From contig NZ_BAAAYN010000047.1 of the NCBI RefSeq assembly GCF_039536245.1, positions 16,105-80,104 on the forward strand: 64,000 nucleotides of DNA. The letters are read 5' to 3'. The first letter of the stretch is position 1, and each line of letters begins with the position of its first letter. Of the stretch, positions 1 through 7,671 are shown piece after piece. The notes below the pieces were generated by a model. It was not told the DNA's origin and made no database searches. It saw only the letters and a program-made list of their open reading frames with translations. The position numbers and the translations under genes were made by a program. The stretch is from Cryptosporangium minutisporangium (GTDB lineage: Bacteria; Actinomycetota; Actinomycetes; Mycobacteriales; Cryptosporangiaceae).

Positions 1-420
1 GCGCGTCCGGAGCGCGGCGGGCGAGCCTTGGGCGTCGATGACCGCCGAGCGTCGCGCGGTGGCGTGGTGGGCGGCGAGCATCCGGGCCAGCGCACGCAGC
101 GGTCCGTCCCCGTCCTCCCCGGCCGCGAGCAGCGCCGAGAGGCGCCGGTCGGTCGGCATACGGCGCATCACCACCAGCCAGTCGCACGGCCGACCGTCCG
201 GCCCGTGCACCTCCGCGACACCGAGGTAGACGTCGCGCGCGAACTGGCGGTTGAGTTCGACTTCCCGGTGACAGGCGTGCCTCCGCGACTCGGGCGTGCG
301 GAAGTCGACGAACCCGAGGTCGAGCGGCTTCTTCAGCTTGTAGGCACGGTCGCCGGTGAAGAAGACGACGCCGGAGTGCGTCTCGGCGACGGCGGCCGGT
401 TGCTGCGGTATCTCAGCCAT
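1..420 (-). CDS. Aminoglycoside phosphotransferase/ATPase-like protein, Rv2004c family (partial)
   Basis: The N-terminal 140 codons are present; the C-terminus runs off the left window edge. The translation opens MAEIPQQPAAVAETHSGVVFF, followed by YKLKKPLDLGFVDF and a VELNRQFA segment. That is the start of the kinase-like fold of the two-domain proteins that pair an aminoglycoside-phosphotransferase fold with a P-loop domain, as in mycobacterial Rv2004c (a DosR-regulon member). The substrate of this family is unknown. The ATG at 418-420 has no clear Shine-Dalgarno; an in-frame GTG two codons upstream (424-426) is an alternative start. A perfect GGGAC-N4-GTCCC box lies 59 bp upstream. Family assignment is good; the second domain cannot be seen here. 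Confidence 0.75.
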   Translation of the reverse strand, partial: MAEIPQQPAAVAETHSGVVFFTGDRAYKLKKPLDLGFVDFRTPESRRHACHREVELNRQFARDVYLGVAEVHGPDGRPCDWLVVMRRMPTDRRLSALLAAGEDGDGPLRALARMLAAHHATARRSAVIDAQGSPAALRTR

Positions 421-478
421 GTTCACAGTCAACGGGCCACGAAGGCCGGCGGGGGACGGGCGGAGGCCACCCGATGCT

Positions 479-492
479 GGGACCTTCGTCCC
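479..492. promoter_or_regulatory. DosR-like box (GGGAC CTTC GTCCC)
   Basis: Perfect inverted repeat GGGAC/GTCCC with a 4-bp CTTC centre. It lies just 2 bp beyond the stop codon of the upstream P-type ATPase gene and 59 bp before the kinase-like gene that reads leftwards. It matches the core of the mycobacterial DosR consensus (GGGAC-N4-GTCCC). Binding is inferred. Confidence 0.75.
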
Positions 493-494
493 GG

Positions 495-3185
495 TCAGCC
501 GCGCGCCCGAACGCGACCGACCCAGCGGTACAGCTCGTCGGCGCCCCAGACGATCGGTGGGAACGTGCAGAGCAGCGCGAGTGTCCAGCCGTCCAGCGGG
601 GCCGTGCCGAACACGGATTGCAGCGGCGGCAGGTACACCAGCGCGGCGGTGAACACCACCTCGAACACGATCCCGATCAGCAGCAGCCGGTTGGTGAACA
701 GTCCGGCCGTGAACAGCGAGACCCGCTCGGTCCGGGATGCGAACGCGGTCCCGATCTGGCAGGCGACGATCGCCGCGAACGTCGCGGTGGTGGCCTCCAG
801 GTACGCGGAGTGCAGCGGGGAACCGGCTCCGGTCTCCGCCCCCGGCGTCCAGCCGGCGCGCCACAGCACCGAGAAGAACGCGAGGAGGGCCAGAGCCGCG
901 GACACCGGGCCGAGAACCGCCCAGGCACGGATCAGCATGCGCCGGGTGACGACGCCTTCCTTGCGGCGCCGCGGTGGGCGGTCCATCAGGCCCGGCTCGG
1001 CCGGTTCGCGGCCCAGCGCGAGCGCGGGCAGCGTCTCGGTGCCCAGGTCGATCGCGAGGATCTGCAGCACGGTCAGCGGCAGCGGAATCGCTCCCCCGGA
1101 CAGCGCGAACAGCAGGAAGGGAACGATCTCCGGCACCGCGTGGGCGAAGATGTAGAGGATGAACTTCCGGACGTTGTCGTATACCCGGCGTCCGGCCTCC
1201 ACCGCCCGGACGATCGTCGCGAAGTCGTCGTCGGTGAGCACCATGGTGGCGGCTTCCCTAGCGACGTCGGTGCCCGAGGCACCCATCGCGATGCCGATGT
1301 CGGCACGGCGTAGGGCCGGGGCGTCGTTGACGCCGTCACCGGTCATCGCGACCACCTCGCCGCGCCGGGACAGCGCATCGGCGATCCGGAGCTTCTCCTC
1401 CGGGGTGGCGCGCGCGAACACGACCTCCCCGTCGGCCTGCAACAGGTCGGCCAGCTCCTCGTCGCTCATCGCGGCGAGCACGTCTCCGGTGACCACCGCA
1501 GAATCGTCGTCCCCGATCCCGACGGAGCGAGCGATCGCCGCACCGGTCAGCGGGTTATCGCCGGTCACCACGTGGACGCGGATGCCCGCACCGTGGCAGG
1601 TCTCGACGGCGGGCGCCACCGACGGGCGGGCCGGGTCGAGCAGGCCAACCAGGCCGCAGAGGATCAGGTCACGCTCGACCGCGTCGCGATCGGCCGGCAC
1701 CGTCGCGCCCAGCGGACGGCGCGCCACCGCGAGTACCCGCAGCCCGCGCCCGGCCAGCTGCGCGACGACGCTCTCCGCGGTGGCCCGCTCGGCCGCGGTG
1801 AGCCGGCAGAGCGGCAGCACCGACTCCGGCGCCCCCTTGCAGGAGACCTCCCGGCGCTCGGTGCCGCGGTCGATGGTCGACATACGTCGCAGCCGCGGAT
1901 CGAAGCGGTGGACGGCGATCCGCAGCGCCCCGCGCGCGGGAACGTGCGTGCGCGCGAACCGCAGCAGTGCCAGCTCGGTCGGGTCGCCGGTGCTGTGGTC
2001 GCCGTCGAGGGTGGCCTCCGTACACCGGCCCAGCACCTCGGCCAGGGCGGCGACGTGCCCATCGCCGGGTGGGATCTCCGACGCCGTGCGGATGTCCACG
2101 TGGGGTGTCCACAGCTGGTGTACCTGCATCCGGTTCGCGGTCAGCGTCCCGGTCTTGTCCGTGCAGATCACCGTCGTCGAGCCGAGCGTCTCCACCGCGG
2201 AGAGCCGTTTCACCACGGCGCCCGCCCGCGCGAGGGAGCGGACCCCGACCGCCAGGGCCAGCGTGATCGTCGGCAGCAGCCCTTCGGGCACGTTCGCCAC
2301 CAGTAGGCCGACCGCGAACACCAGCGCCGCGGAGAGCGACAGACCGGCGAGCAGCCCGAGTGGCAGGAACGCGACGCCCACGCCGATCGCGACGGCTGCG
2401 ATCAACCATGCGACCTTGCGGACTTGCTGTTCGAGTGGGCTGTCCTTGCGCTCGACGCCTTGGGAGAGCGTCGCGATCCGGCCGATCTCGGTGGCGGATC
2501 CGGTCGCGAACACCACGGCCCGGCCGCCGCCGCCCGTGCACTGGGTGCCGCGGAACACCGCGTCCGGCACGTGCAGGAGTTGCGCGTCAGGATCGGACTC
2601 CCCAGCGGTACGAACCACCGGCACCGACTCGCCGGTCAACGCGCTCATGTCGACCTCTACCGCACCGTCCAGCAGCCGGGCGTCGGCGGGGATCGTAGCC
2701 CCTTCGTCGACCAGGATGACGTCGCCGGGCACGATCTCCACCGCGTCGACCTCGACCCGGTGACCGTCCCGCAAGACGTGAGCCTGCGGCGGCAGGAACG
2801 CCGCGAGCGCCTCCACCGACCGTTCCGCCTGCTGCTCCTGCCAGAACGCCAGTGCCGCGTTGAGCAGGACGACGGCGACGATGGCGACCGCGAGCGGCGG
2901 AGTACCGGAGAGCCAAGCCAGCACCGCCGCGCCCCACAGCAGCAGCGCCAGCGGGTGGATCAGCTGCCGGACCAATGCGCTGGCCCATCCAGCGCCGCGC
3001 TTCTCCGGCAGCGCGTTGGGACCGTACTGGGCGCGGCGCCGCACCGCTTCCTCGACGCTCAAACCACTCGGCCGTGCTCGCAGATCGCGCAGCAGGGCCT
3101 GCATGCCTTCGCGCGGATCCCGGACGGGGGCCGACACACCAGGTGCGGCGATCGCCGGAGTGGTGTGGTCCTCGCTGATCTTCAC
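495..3185 (-). CDS. ctpF: Cation-transporting P-type ATPase, CtpF/PMCA-like
   Basis: P2-type (calcium-pump-like) ATPase of about 896 residues, close to mycobacterial CtpF (905), a DosR-regulon gene. Counting from the longest frame (start at 3200) it shows TGES at 189-192, the M4 motif PEGL at 305-308, the phosphorylation site DKTGTLT at 348-354, KGAPES at 455-460 and TGDGVND at 620-626. Hydrophobic segments sit where M1-M10 are expected. I prefer the GTG at 3183-3185 because GGAG lies 7 bases upstream; the longer GTG start at 3200 has no such support. A conserved N-terminal cation-ATPase domain precedes M1. It probably exports Ca2+ or another divalent cation; the metal is not certain. A DosR-like box lies 57 bp upstream. 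Confidence 0.93.
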   Translation of the reverse strand: MKISEDHTTPAIAAPGVSAPVRDPREGMQALLRDLRARPSGLSVEEAVRRRAQYGPNALPEKRGAGWASALVRQLIHPLALLLWGAAVLAWLSGTPPLAVAIVAVVLLNAALAFWQEQQAERSVEALAAFLPPQAHVLRDGHRVEVDAVEIVPGDVILVDEGATIPADARLLDGAVEVDMSALTGESVPVVRTAGESDPDAQLLHVPDAVFRGTQCTGGGGRAVVFATGSATEIGRIATLSQGVERKDSPLEQQVRKVAWLIAAVAIGVGVAFLPLGLLAGLSLSAALVFAVGLLVANVPEGLLPTITLALAVGVRSLARAGAVVKRLSAVETLGSTTVICTDKTGTLTANRMQVHQLWTPHVDIRTASEIPPGDGHVAALAEVLGRCTEATLDGDHSTGDPTELALLRFARTHVPARGALRIAVHRFDPRLRRMSTIDRGTERREVSCKGAPESVLPLCRLTAAERATAESVVAQLAGRGLRVLAVARRPLGATVPADRDAVERDLILCGLVGLLDPARPSVAPAVETCHGAGIRVHVVTGDNPLTGAAIARSVGIGDDDSAVVTGDVLAAMSDEELADLLQADGEVVFARATPEEKLRIADALSRRGEVVAMTGDGVNDAPALRRADIGIAMGASGTDVAREAATMVLTDDDFATIVRAVEAGRRVYDNVRKFILYIFAHAVPEIVPFLLFALSGGAIPLPLTVLQILAIDLGTETLPALALGREPAEPGLMDRPPRRRKEGVVTRRMLIRAWAVLGPVSAALALLAFFSVLWRAGWTPGAETGAGSPLHSAYLEATTATFAAIVACQIGTAFASRTERVSLFTAGLFTNRLLLIGIVFEVVFTAALVYLPPLQSVFGTAPLDGWTLALLCTFPPIVWGADELYRWVGRVRARG

Positions 3186-3241
3186 GGTGGATCTCCTCAC
3201 CTGTCCTCTCCACCGTCAGCCACCGGCGCAGGTATCCGCGA

Positions 3242-3255
3242 GGGACGAAGGTCCT
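3242..3255. promoter_or_regulatory. DosR-like box (GGGAC GAAG GTCCT)
   Basis: Near-perfect palindrome, 57 bp upstream of the ctpF start. It abuts the stop codon of the PEP-synthase-like gene, so ctpF has its own promoter rather than depending only on read-through. Confidence 0.7.
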
Positions 3256-4607
3256 CAAGCGCCTGGTTCGGCTACCGCGTCGACGGGTCCGTCGAACACC
3301 GCGCCCAGGCGCCCGTCCACCGTCACCAGTTGCCCGTCGCGAAGGGTGGTGGTGGCGGTACGCGTCCCGACGATGCCGGGAATGCGCAGCTCCCGGCTGA
3401 CGACCGCGGCATGGCAGGTCAGGCCGCCACCGTCGGTGACCAGGGCGGCGGCCTTCCGCAGGATCGCCATCCAGTCCGGCGACGTCATCGCGGCGACCAG
3501 GATCTCGCCGGCCGCGAACCGGTCGGCGTCGACGGGCGACCGGAGGATCCGCACCACACCGGAGATCCGGCCGGGTGCCGATGCCAGTCCGGAGAGCAGC
3601 CGCCGGCCGTGCGGGCCGTCGCTCGGCGCAGCGGTGGCCGCGACGGGCTCGTGCAGCGTGGTGAGGGGCCGGGTCTGGACGAGGTAGGTGCATCCGTTCT
3701 CGATCGCCCACTCCATGTCCTGAGCCGATCCGTAGTGCTGTTCGACGCGGATCGCCAGCCGGGCCAGGTCGACGGCCTCGGCGTCGCTGAGCACGCGGCG
3801 GGCCGCCTCCGCCGGAGTCAGTTCGACCCGCTGGTCGGCGCCGTCGGGTCCGGTGACGATCTCGTGACTCTGGTAGCCGATCGTCGCCTGCAACAGCGTC
3901 GGACCGGTCTTGCGCACGACGTAGGTGTCCGGAATCACCTGGCCGCTGACGACGACCTCGCCGAGCCCGAGGGCGCCCTCGATCACCACGTGCGCGGTGT
4001 CGTTCGAGGCCGGGTCCGCGGAGAACATCACGCCGGAGCGCTCGGAGCGGACCATGCGCTGCACGACCACCGCGATCGCCGGCTCCTCGGTCAGACCCTG
4101 CGCCGCCCGGTAGGCGATGACCCGCGGGCGGTAGAGGGAGGCCCAGCACTCCCGCAGCTTGCTGAGCAGTTGCTCGTCGCCGCGGACGTTGGTGTAGGTC
4201 TCGTTCATCCCGGCGAACGAGATACCGGCCGGGTCCTCGGCGGTCATCGACGAGCGGACCGCGACCGAGACGTCGTCGCCGAGACGGTGGTACGCGGCGA
4301 GGATCGCCTGGTTCATCCCCGCCGGCAGCGGCGCCGCCGCGATCTTCTGACCCAGCTCGTCGGCGAGCGCGGCGAGCGCGGACGGGTCCTCGGTCCGCGT
4401 CGCGACGACCCGCGCGGCGAGCTCCTCGCGGAGTCCCGCCGCGTCCATCGCCTGCAGGTAGGCCGTGGCGCTGAGGACGAAGCCGGGCGGGACCGGTAGC
4501 CCGGCGCGGGTCAGCTCACCGAGGTTCGCGCCCTTTCCGCCGGCGATCGCGGTATCCGCTGCCGACAGGTCGTCGAACCACAGCACGGTGGCGCTGGTGT
4601 CGAGCAT
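3255..4607 (-). CDS. Truncated PEP synthase-like protein (ATP-grasp plus phosphohistidine domains only)
   Basis: A 450-residue protein built from the N-terminal pyruvate/PEP-binding ATP-grasp domain (about 5-315, with GGKGANLGELTRAGLPVPPGF at 23-43 and MTAEDPAGISFAGMNETYTN near 121-140) and the mobile phosphohistidine domain (about 345-445). The catalytic histidine is present at 399 in GGGLTCHAAVVSREL. Full PEP synthases have about 790 residues with a C-terminal TIM barrel that binds pyruvate/PEP; that barrel is absent. The stop is clean and no barrel-coding sequence follows, so this is a designed two-domain form rather than a fresh truncation. It could phosphorylate its own histidine from ATP and pass the phosphate to another molecule or to a separate barrel. 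Start: ATG with GAGGTGG upstream. The divergent promoter region carries two DosR-like boxes. Confidence 0.8.
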   Translation of the reverse strand: MLDTSATVLWFDDLSAADTAIAGGKGANLGELTRAGLPVPPGFVLSATAYLQAMDAAGLREELAARVVATRTEDPSALAALADELGQKIAAAPLPAGMNQAILAAYHRLGDDVSVAVRSSMTAEDPAGISFAGMNETYTNVRGDEQLLSKLRECWASLYRPRVIAYRAAQGLTEEPAIAVVVQRMVRSERSGVMFSADPASNDTAHVVIEGALGLGEVVVSGQVIPDTYVVRKTGPTLLQATIGYQSHEIVTGPDGADQRVELTPAEAARRVLSDAEAVDLARLAIRVEQHYGSAQDMEWAIENGCTYLVQTRPLTTLHEPVAATAAPSDGPHGRRLLSGLASAPGRISGVVRILRSPVDADRFAAGEILVAAMTSPDWMAILRKAAALVTDGGGLTCHAAVVSRELRIPGIVGTRTATTTLRDGQLVTVDGRLGAVFDGPVDAVAEPGA

Positions 4608-4694
4608 GGTGTCCACCTCTTCCGTTCTCCGGGCTCCTCCCCACCGTCCGCCCGACGGCGGTCCCGAGGTCAGAGGCGCTGGACGGCGCCGCCC

Positions 4695-4708
4695 GGGACC
4701 AAGGTCCC
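4695..4708. promoter_or_regulatory. DosR-like box (GGGAC CAAG GTCCC), divergent promoter
   Basis: Perfect palindrome extended to CCGGGACC/GGTCCCGG at 4693-4710. It is 88 bp from the PEP-synthase-like start (minus strand) and 125 bp from the DoxX-like start (plus strand), so it could serve both. Confidence 0.75.
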
Positions 4709-4738
4709 GGACGGTTCCGGGCGGCCCTCCGAGCACGC

Positions 4739-4752
4739 GGGACCAACGCCTC
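4739..4752. promoter_or_regulatory. DosR-like box, variant half-site (GGGAC CAAC GCCTC)
   Basis: One half is canonical GGGAC; the other is GCCTC followed by TGACC (4753-4757). The same GCCTCTG or GGCTCTG arm recurs at other boxes in this window. A mirrored partial copy (GGTCAGAGGCG) lies near 4668-4681. It is 81 bp upstream of the DoxX-like gene. Confidence 0.6.
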
Positions 4753-4832
4753 TGACCCCCCGAACGCCCCGGAGAGAGCCTGGGGGTGTCGCAAAGAACC
4801 CCCCTTCGACCTCATGGACGAGGTGACGTCAG

Positions 4833-5420
4833 ATGGCCACCACCCACGGCCCGGAACGGACCCGCAAGGCCCCCCGCCTCCACATGCCGACGGCATTCCA
4901 CGGAGTCAACGGCACGGCCGAACCGGCCGCACCGCTCGGCACCGCCACCCGCATCGCGCTGGCCGCCACCCGGATCGTCGTCGGTTGGACGTTCCTCTGG
5001 GCGTTCCTCGACAAGGTCTTCGGCCTCGGGTACGCCACCCCGGACGGCAAGGGCTGGATCGACGGCGGCTCGCCCACGAAGGGCTTCCTGTCCGGCGCCG
5101 AAGGCCCCTTCGAGGGCATCTACCACGACCTGGCCGGCACTCCGTTCGCCAACTGGGCGTTCATGCTCGGCCTGCTCGGCATCGGTGTCGCGATGATCCT
5201 CGGCATCGGCATGCGCATCGCCGGCGTCAGCGGCGCCCTGCTCTACGTTCTCATGTGGACCGTCGCCCTGCCCCCGGCGAACAACCCGATCACCGACGAC
5301 CACATCCTCGGCGCGCTCATCGTCACCGTCCTGGCCCTGATCGGCGCCGGGAACTACTTCGGCCTCGGCAACTGGTGGCGGCAGACCGCCCTGGTCAAGA
5401 GGCTTCCCTGGCTCACCTGA
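4833..5420 (+). CDS. DoxX/DoxD-family membrane protein
   Basis: 195 residues with a hydrophilic N-terminus (about 1-45) followed by four predicted membrane segments. The long extracytoplasmic loop after the first segment reads WAFLDKVFGLGYATP, then GWIDGGSP. This resembles DoxX-family proteins and the DoxD-like subunit of thiosulfate:quinone oxidoreductase. Members interact with the quinone pool or redox-defence complexes, but the substrate here is unknown. The ATG has GAGGTG 7 bases upstream. It is divergent from the PEP-synthase-like gene and precedes an alcohol dehydrogenase; the two DosR-like boxes between the divergent genes suggest hypoxic or redox induction. Confidence 0.75.
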   Translation: MATTHGPERTRKAPRLHMPTAFHGVNGTAEPAAPLGTATRIALAATRIVVGWTFLWAFLDKVFGLGYATPDGKGWIDGGSPTKGFLSGAEGPFEGIYHDLAGTPFANWAFMLGLLGIGVAMILGIGMRIAGVSGALLYVLMWTVALPPANNPITDDHILGALIVTVLALIGAGNYFGLGNWWRQTALVKRLPWLT

Positions 5421-5442
5421 ACCCTGCATCCCATCCGCCCCG

Positions 5443-5468
5443 CGGCCCGGCCCTGAAGGGCCGGGCCG
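5443..5468 (+). terminator. Hairpin terminator after the DoxX-like gene
   Basis: Perfect 12-bp stem CGGCCCGGCCCT/AGGGCCGGGCCG with a 2-base GA loop, followed by TTCGTCGT. It sits between the DoxX-like stop and the ribosome binding site of the dehydrogenase, so it would attenuate rather than isolate the next gene. Confidence 0.6.
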
Positions 5469-5488
5469 TTCGTCGTGAGGAGACCACA

Positions 5489-6529
5489 ATGCGTGCACTG
5501 CGGCTCGTCGGCTGGCAGCGTGACTCCGAGTTCGCGGACGTCGAGGTCCCCGAGCCGGGCCCCGGCCAAGTCCTCGTCCGGATGGGTGGCGCCGGTGTCT
5601 GCCATTCCGATCTGCACCTCTTGCACGAGTTTCCGCCAGGTCTACTGGGCTGGCCGGTGCCGTTCACGCTCGGCCACGAGAACGCCGGATGGGTACAGGC
5701 GATCGGCGCCGGCGTGACCGGTCTGGACGAGGGCTTGCCGGTCGCGGTCTACGGCCCGTGGGGCTGCGGCACCTGCCGGACCTGCGCGACCGGGGCCGAG
5801 AACTACTGCTCGACGCTGCCGGGGAACTCGCCCGTGGCCGGCCTCGGCGTGGACGGTGGGATGGCGGAGTACATGCTGGTCCCGTCGTCGCGCTTCCTCG
5901 TCCCGCTCCCGGAGGGCCTCAGCCCGCAGAGCGCGGCTCCGCTCACCGACGCCGCGCTGACCCCGTACCACGCGATCGCGAAGGCCCGGTCGGTGCTGAC
6001 GCCCGGCGCAGCCGCGGTCGTGATCGGGATCGGCGGTCTCGGGCACCTCGCCGTGCAGATCCTGCGCGCCACCACCGACGTCGAGGTCATCGCCGTCGAC
6101 ACGAAGCCGGAGGCGCTCGCACTGGCCAAGGCGTGCGGTGCCGATCATCTGGTGCACGCGAGCGCCTGCGCCGAGGACGCGATCCGCAACTTCACCCGCG
6201 GCGCCGGCGCGGCCGCGGTGATCGATCTGGTCGGATCCGGCGCGACGCTGGAGATCGCGGCGAAGTCGGTCGCGAAGAACGGCCAGATCCTCATCGTCGG
6301 CCTCGGCGGTGGAACGCTGCCCGTCTCCCTGCTCGGGCTGCCCTACGGCGTCTCGGTGACCCCGACGTACTGGGGCACCCGTCCGGAGCTGCACGAGGTG
6401 CTGCGGCTCGCCGCCCGCGGCGATCTGCGGGCGACCGTCCGGACCTGGCCGTTGAGCCGGGCGACCGACGCGTACGCCGCGGTCGCGGCCGGAACCGTAC
6501 CGGGCCGCGCGGTGGTGGTCCCGGGATGA
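5489..6529 (+). CDS. Zinc-dependent alcohol dehydrogenase
   Basis: 346-residue medium-chain dehydrogenase. Catalytic zinc ligands are Cys38 (GAGVCHSD) and His63-Glu64 (GHE). The structural zinc cluster is complete (Cys93, 96, 99 and 107 in GCGTCRTCATGAENYC). The NAD(P)-binding motif GIGGLG is at 180-185, followed by an acidic residue in VIAVDTKPEA, which favours NAD(H). It would interconvert aldehydes and alcohols; in this setting reduction of acetyl-derived aldehydes to regenerate NAD+ is plausible but inferred. ATG 5489 has GAGGAG 8 bases upstream. It follows the DoxX-like gene by 68 bp with a hairpin between. Confidence 0.9.
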   Translation: MRALRLVGWQRDSEFADVEVPEPGPGQVLVRMGGAGVCHSDLHLLHEFPPGLLGWPVPFTLGHENAGWVQAIGAGVTGLDEGLPVAVYGPWGCGTCRTCATGAENYCSTLPGNSPVAGLGVDGGMAEYMLVPSSRFLVPLPEGLSPQSAAPLTDAALTPYHAIAKARSVLTPGAAAVVIGIGGLGHLAVQILRATTDVEVIAVDTKPEALALAKACGADHLVHASACAEDAIRNFTRGAGAAAVIDLVGSGATLEIAAKSVAKNGQILIVGLGGGTLPVSLLGLPYGVSVTPTYWGTRPELHEVLRLAARGDLRATVRTWPLSRATDAYAAVAAGTVPGRAVVVPG

Positions 6530-6532
6530 CCC

Positions 6533-6546
6533 GGGTCTTTGGTCGG
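6533..6546. promoter_or_regulatory. Degenerate DosR-like box (GGGTC TTTG GTCGG)
   Basis: Imperfect GGGAC-N4-GTCCC, 85 bp upstream of the Acg-like gene. A second partial site starts with GGGAC at 6554-6558. Called mainly because orthologous Acg genes are DosR-regulated. Confidence 0.4.
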
Positions 6547-6630
6547 TCCGGAGGGGACTTCTCGGCCCTACTGGCGGACCGGGCCCAACGGCCAGGGTGA
6601 AGGTAACGAGTCATTCGAAGGGAGCCGACG

Positions 6631-7644
6631 ATGAACGACCGTTCGCACCGCACGGCGGACGCCCCGGGCGACACCCGGGCCGCGGTCGACCAGCTGGCCG
6701 AGGCGACGCTGGCGGCGCTCCGCGCACCGTCCGTCCTCAACACCCAACCCTGGCGCTGGCGCCTCTTCGGTGACACCGCGGAGCTCCTGGTCGACCGTGA
6801 CCGCCAGCTGCCCGCCCTCGACCCGGACGGACGGCTGCTCCTCCTCAGCTGCGGGATCGCACTGAACCACGCGCTGACCGCGCTGCGGGCGGGTGGCTAC
6901 GCCGGCGTCGTCGAGCGCCTGCCGGATGATCGGCGGCCGGATCTCGTCGCGCGGCTGCACCGCGGTTCGCGCTGCGCGCCCGACCAGCGGAACTACAACG
7001 CGATCTACAGACGACACACGGACCGTCGGCCGTTCGCCGATGTTCTGCCACCGATGGCCGATCTGGACGCTCTGCGCGCCGCCGCAGTGCGGCACGGCGT
7101 GCACCTGCGCGTCCTGACCGCGACCGAGCTGCCGTCGTTCGCGGACATCGCCACCGTCGCCGACGTCGTCGAGCACGCCGACCGGTCGCTCGCCGCCGAC
7201 CTGAAGAGGTGGACCACTCGGACGCCCGAGGACCAGGACGGTTTGCCCGCCCGAACCACGACCCCGCCCACCGAGCGACCGGTGCCGGCGCGGACGTTCA
7301 ACCGGGCCCAACCGCCCCGGCTAGCCACCGGACCGGGCACCGACCGGGGCACCGCGTACACGGTGCTGCTCACCGACCAGGACGAACCCCGAGCCTGGCT
7401 GGCCGCCGGCGAAGCGCTCTCCGACGTCTGGTTGACGCTCACCGCCCGTGGACTGGCGGCCTCGCCGATCAGCGAGGTCGTCGAGGTGGCGTCCGCCCGG
7501 CGGGCCCTGCGCAACCTCCTCGGCGAGGACGCGTACCCCGCGATCGGGCTGCGGATCGGCGTGCCCGTGGATCCGGCCGACGCACCGCCGTCCCCCGCCC
7601 GGCGCTCGGGCACCGATGTCCTGGGCCTACCCGGGCAGTCCTGA
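6631..7644 (+). CDS. Acg-family nitroreductase-like protein
   Basis: 337 residues of the Acg/Rv3131/Rv3127 family, which is strongly DosR-induced in mycobacteria. Diagnostic segments are ALRAPSVLNTQPWRW (near 30-44), the DRDRQLPALDPDGR block, RRHTDRRPF near the middle and SPISEVVEVASAR near the end. The protein is a duplicated nitroreductase fold; characterised relatives bind FMN but have lost much of the classical nitroreductase active site and may sequester flavin. Start ATG has GAAGGGAG upstream. It lies 27 bp ahead of ppdK with no terminator between, so the two are probably co-transcribed. A second copy is at 43,507-44,535. Confidence 0.88.
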   Translation: MNDRSHRTADAPGDTRAAVDQLAEATLAALRAPSVLNTQPWRWRLFGDTAELLVDRDRQLPALDPDGRLLLLSCGIALNHALTALRAGGYAGVVERLPDDRRPDLVARLHRGSRCAPDQRNYNAIYRRHTDRRPFADVLPPMADLDALRAAAVRHGVHLRVLTATELPSFADIATVADVVEHADRSLAADLKRWTTRTPEDQDGLPARTTTPPTERPVPARTFNRAQPPRLATGPGTDRGTAYTVLLTDQDEPRAWLAAGEALSDVWLTLTARGLAASPISEVVEVASARRALRNLLGEDAYPAIGLRIGVPVDPADAPPSPARRSGTDVLGLPGQS

Positions 7645-7671
7645 CCCTCTCGTCCCCGTAAGGAGCGTCCG

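Noticed and set aside
2424-4499. Long open frame antisense to ctpF and the PEP-synthase-like gene
   Set aside because: Low-complexity Arg/Gly/Asp/His composition with no domain; shadow of high-GC coding DNA.
6554-6568. Second GGGAC site upstream of the Acg-like gene
   Set aside because: The best second half-site has 5-base spacing and the 4-base fit gives CGGCC, so I did not count it as a box.
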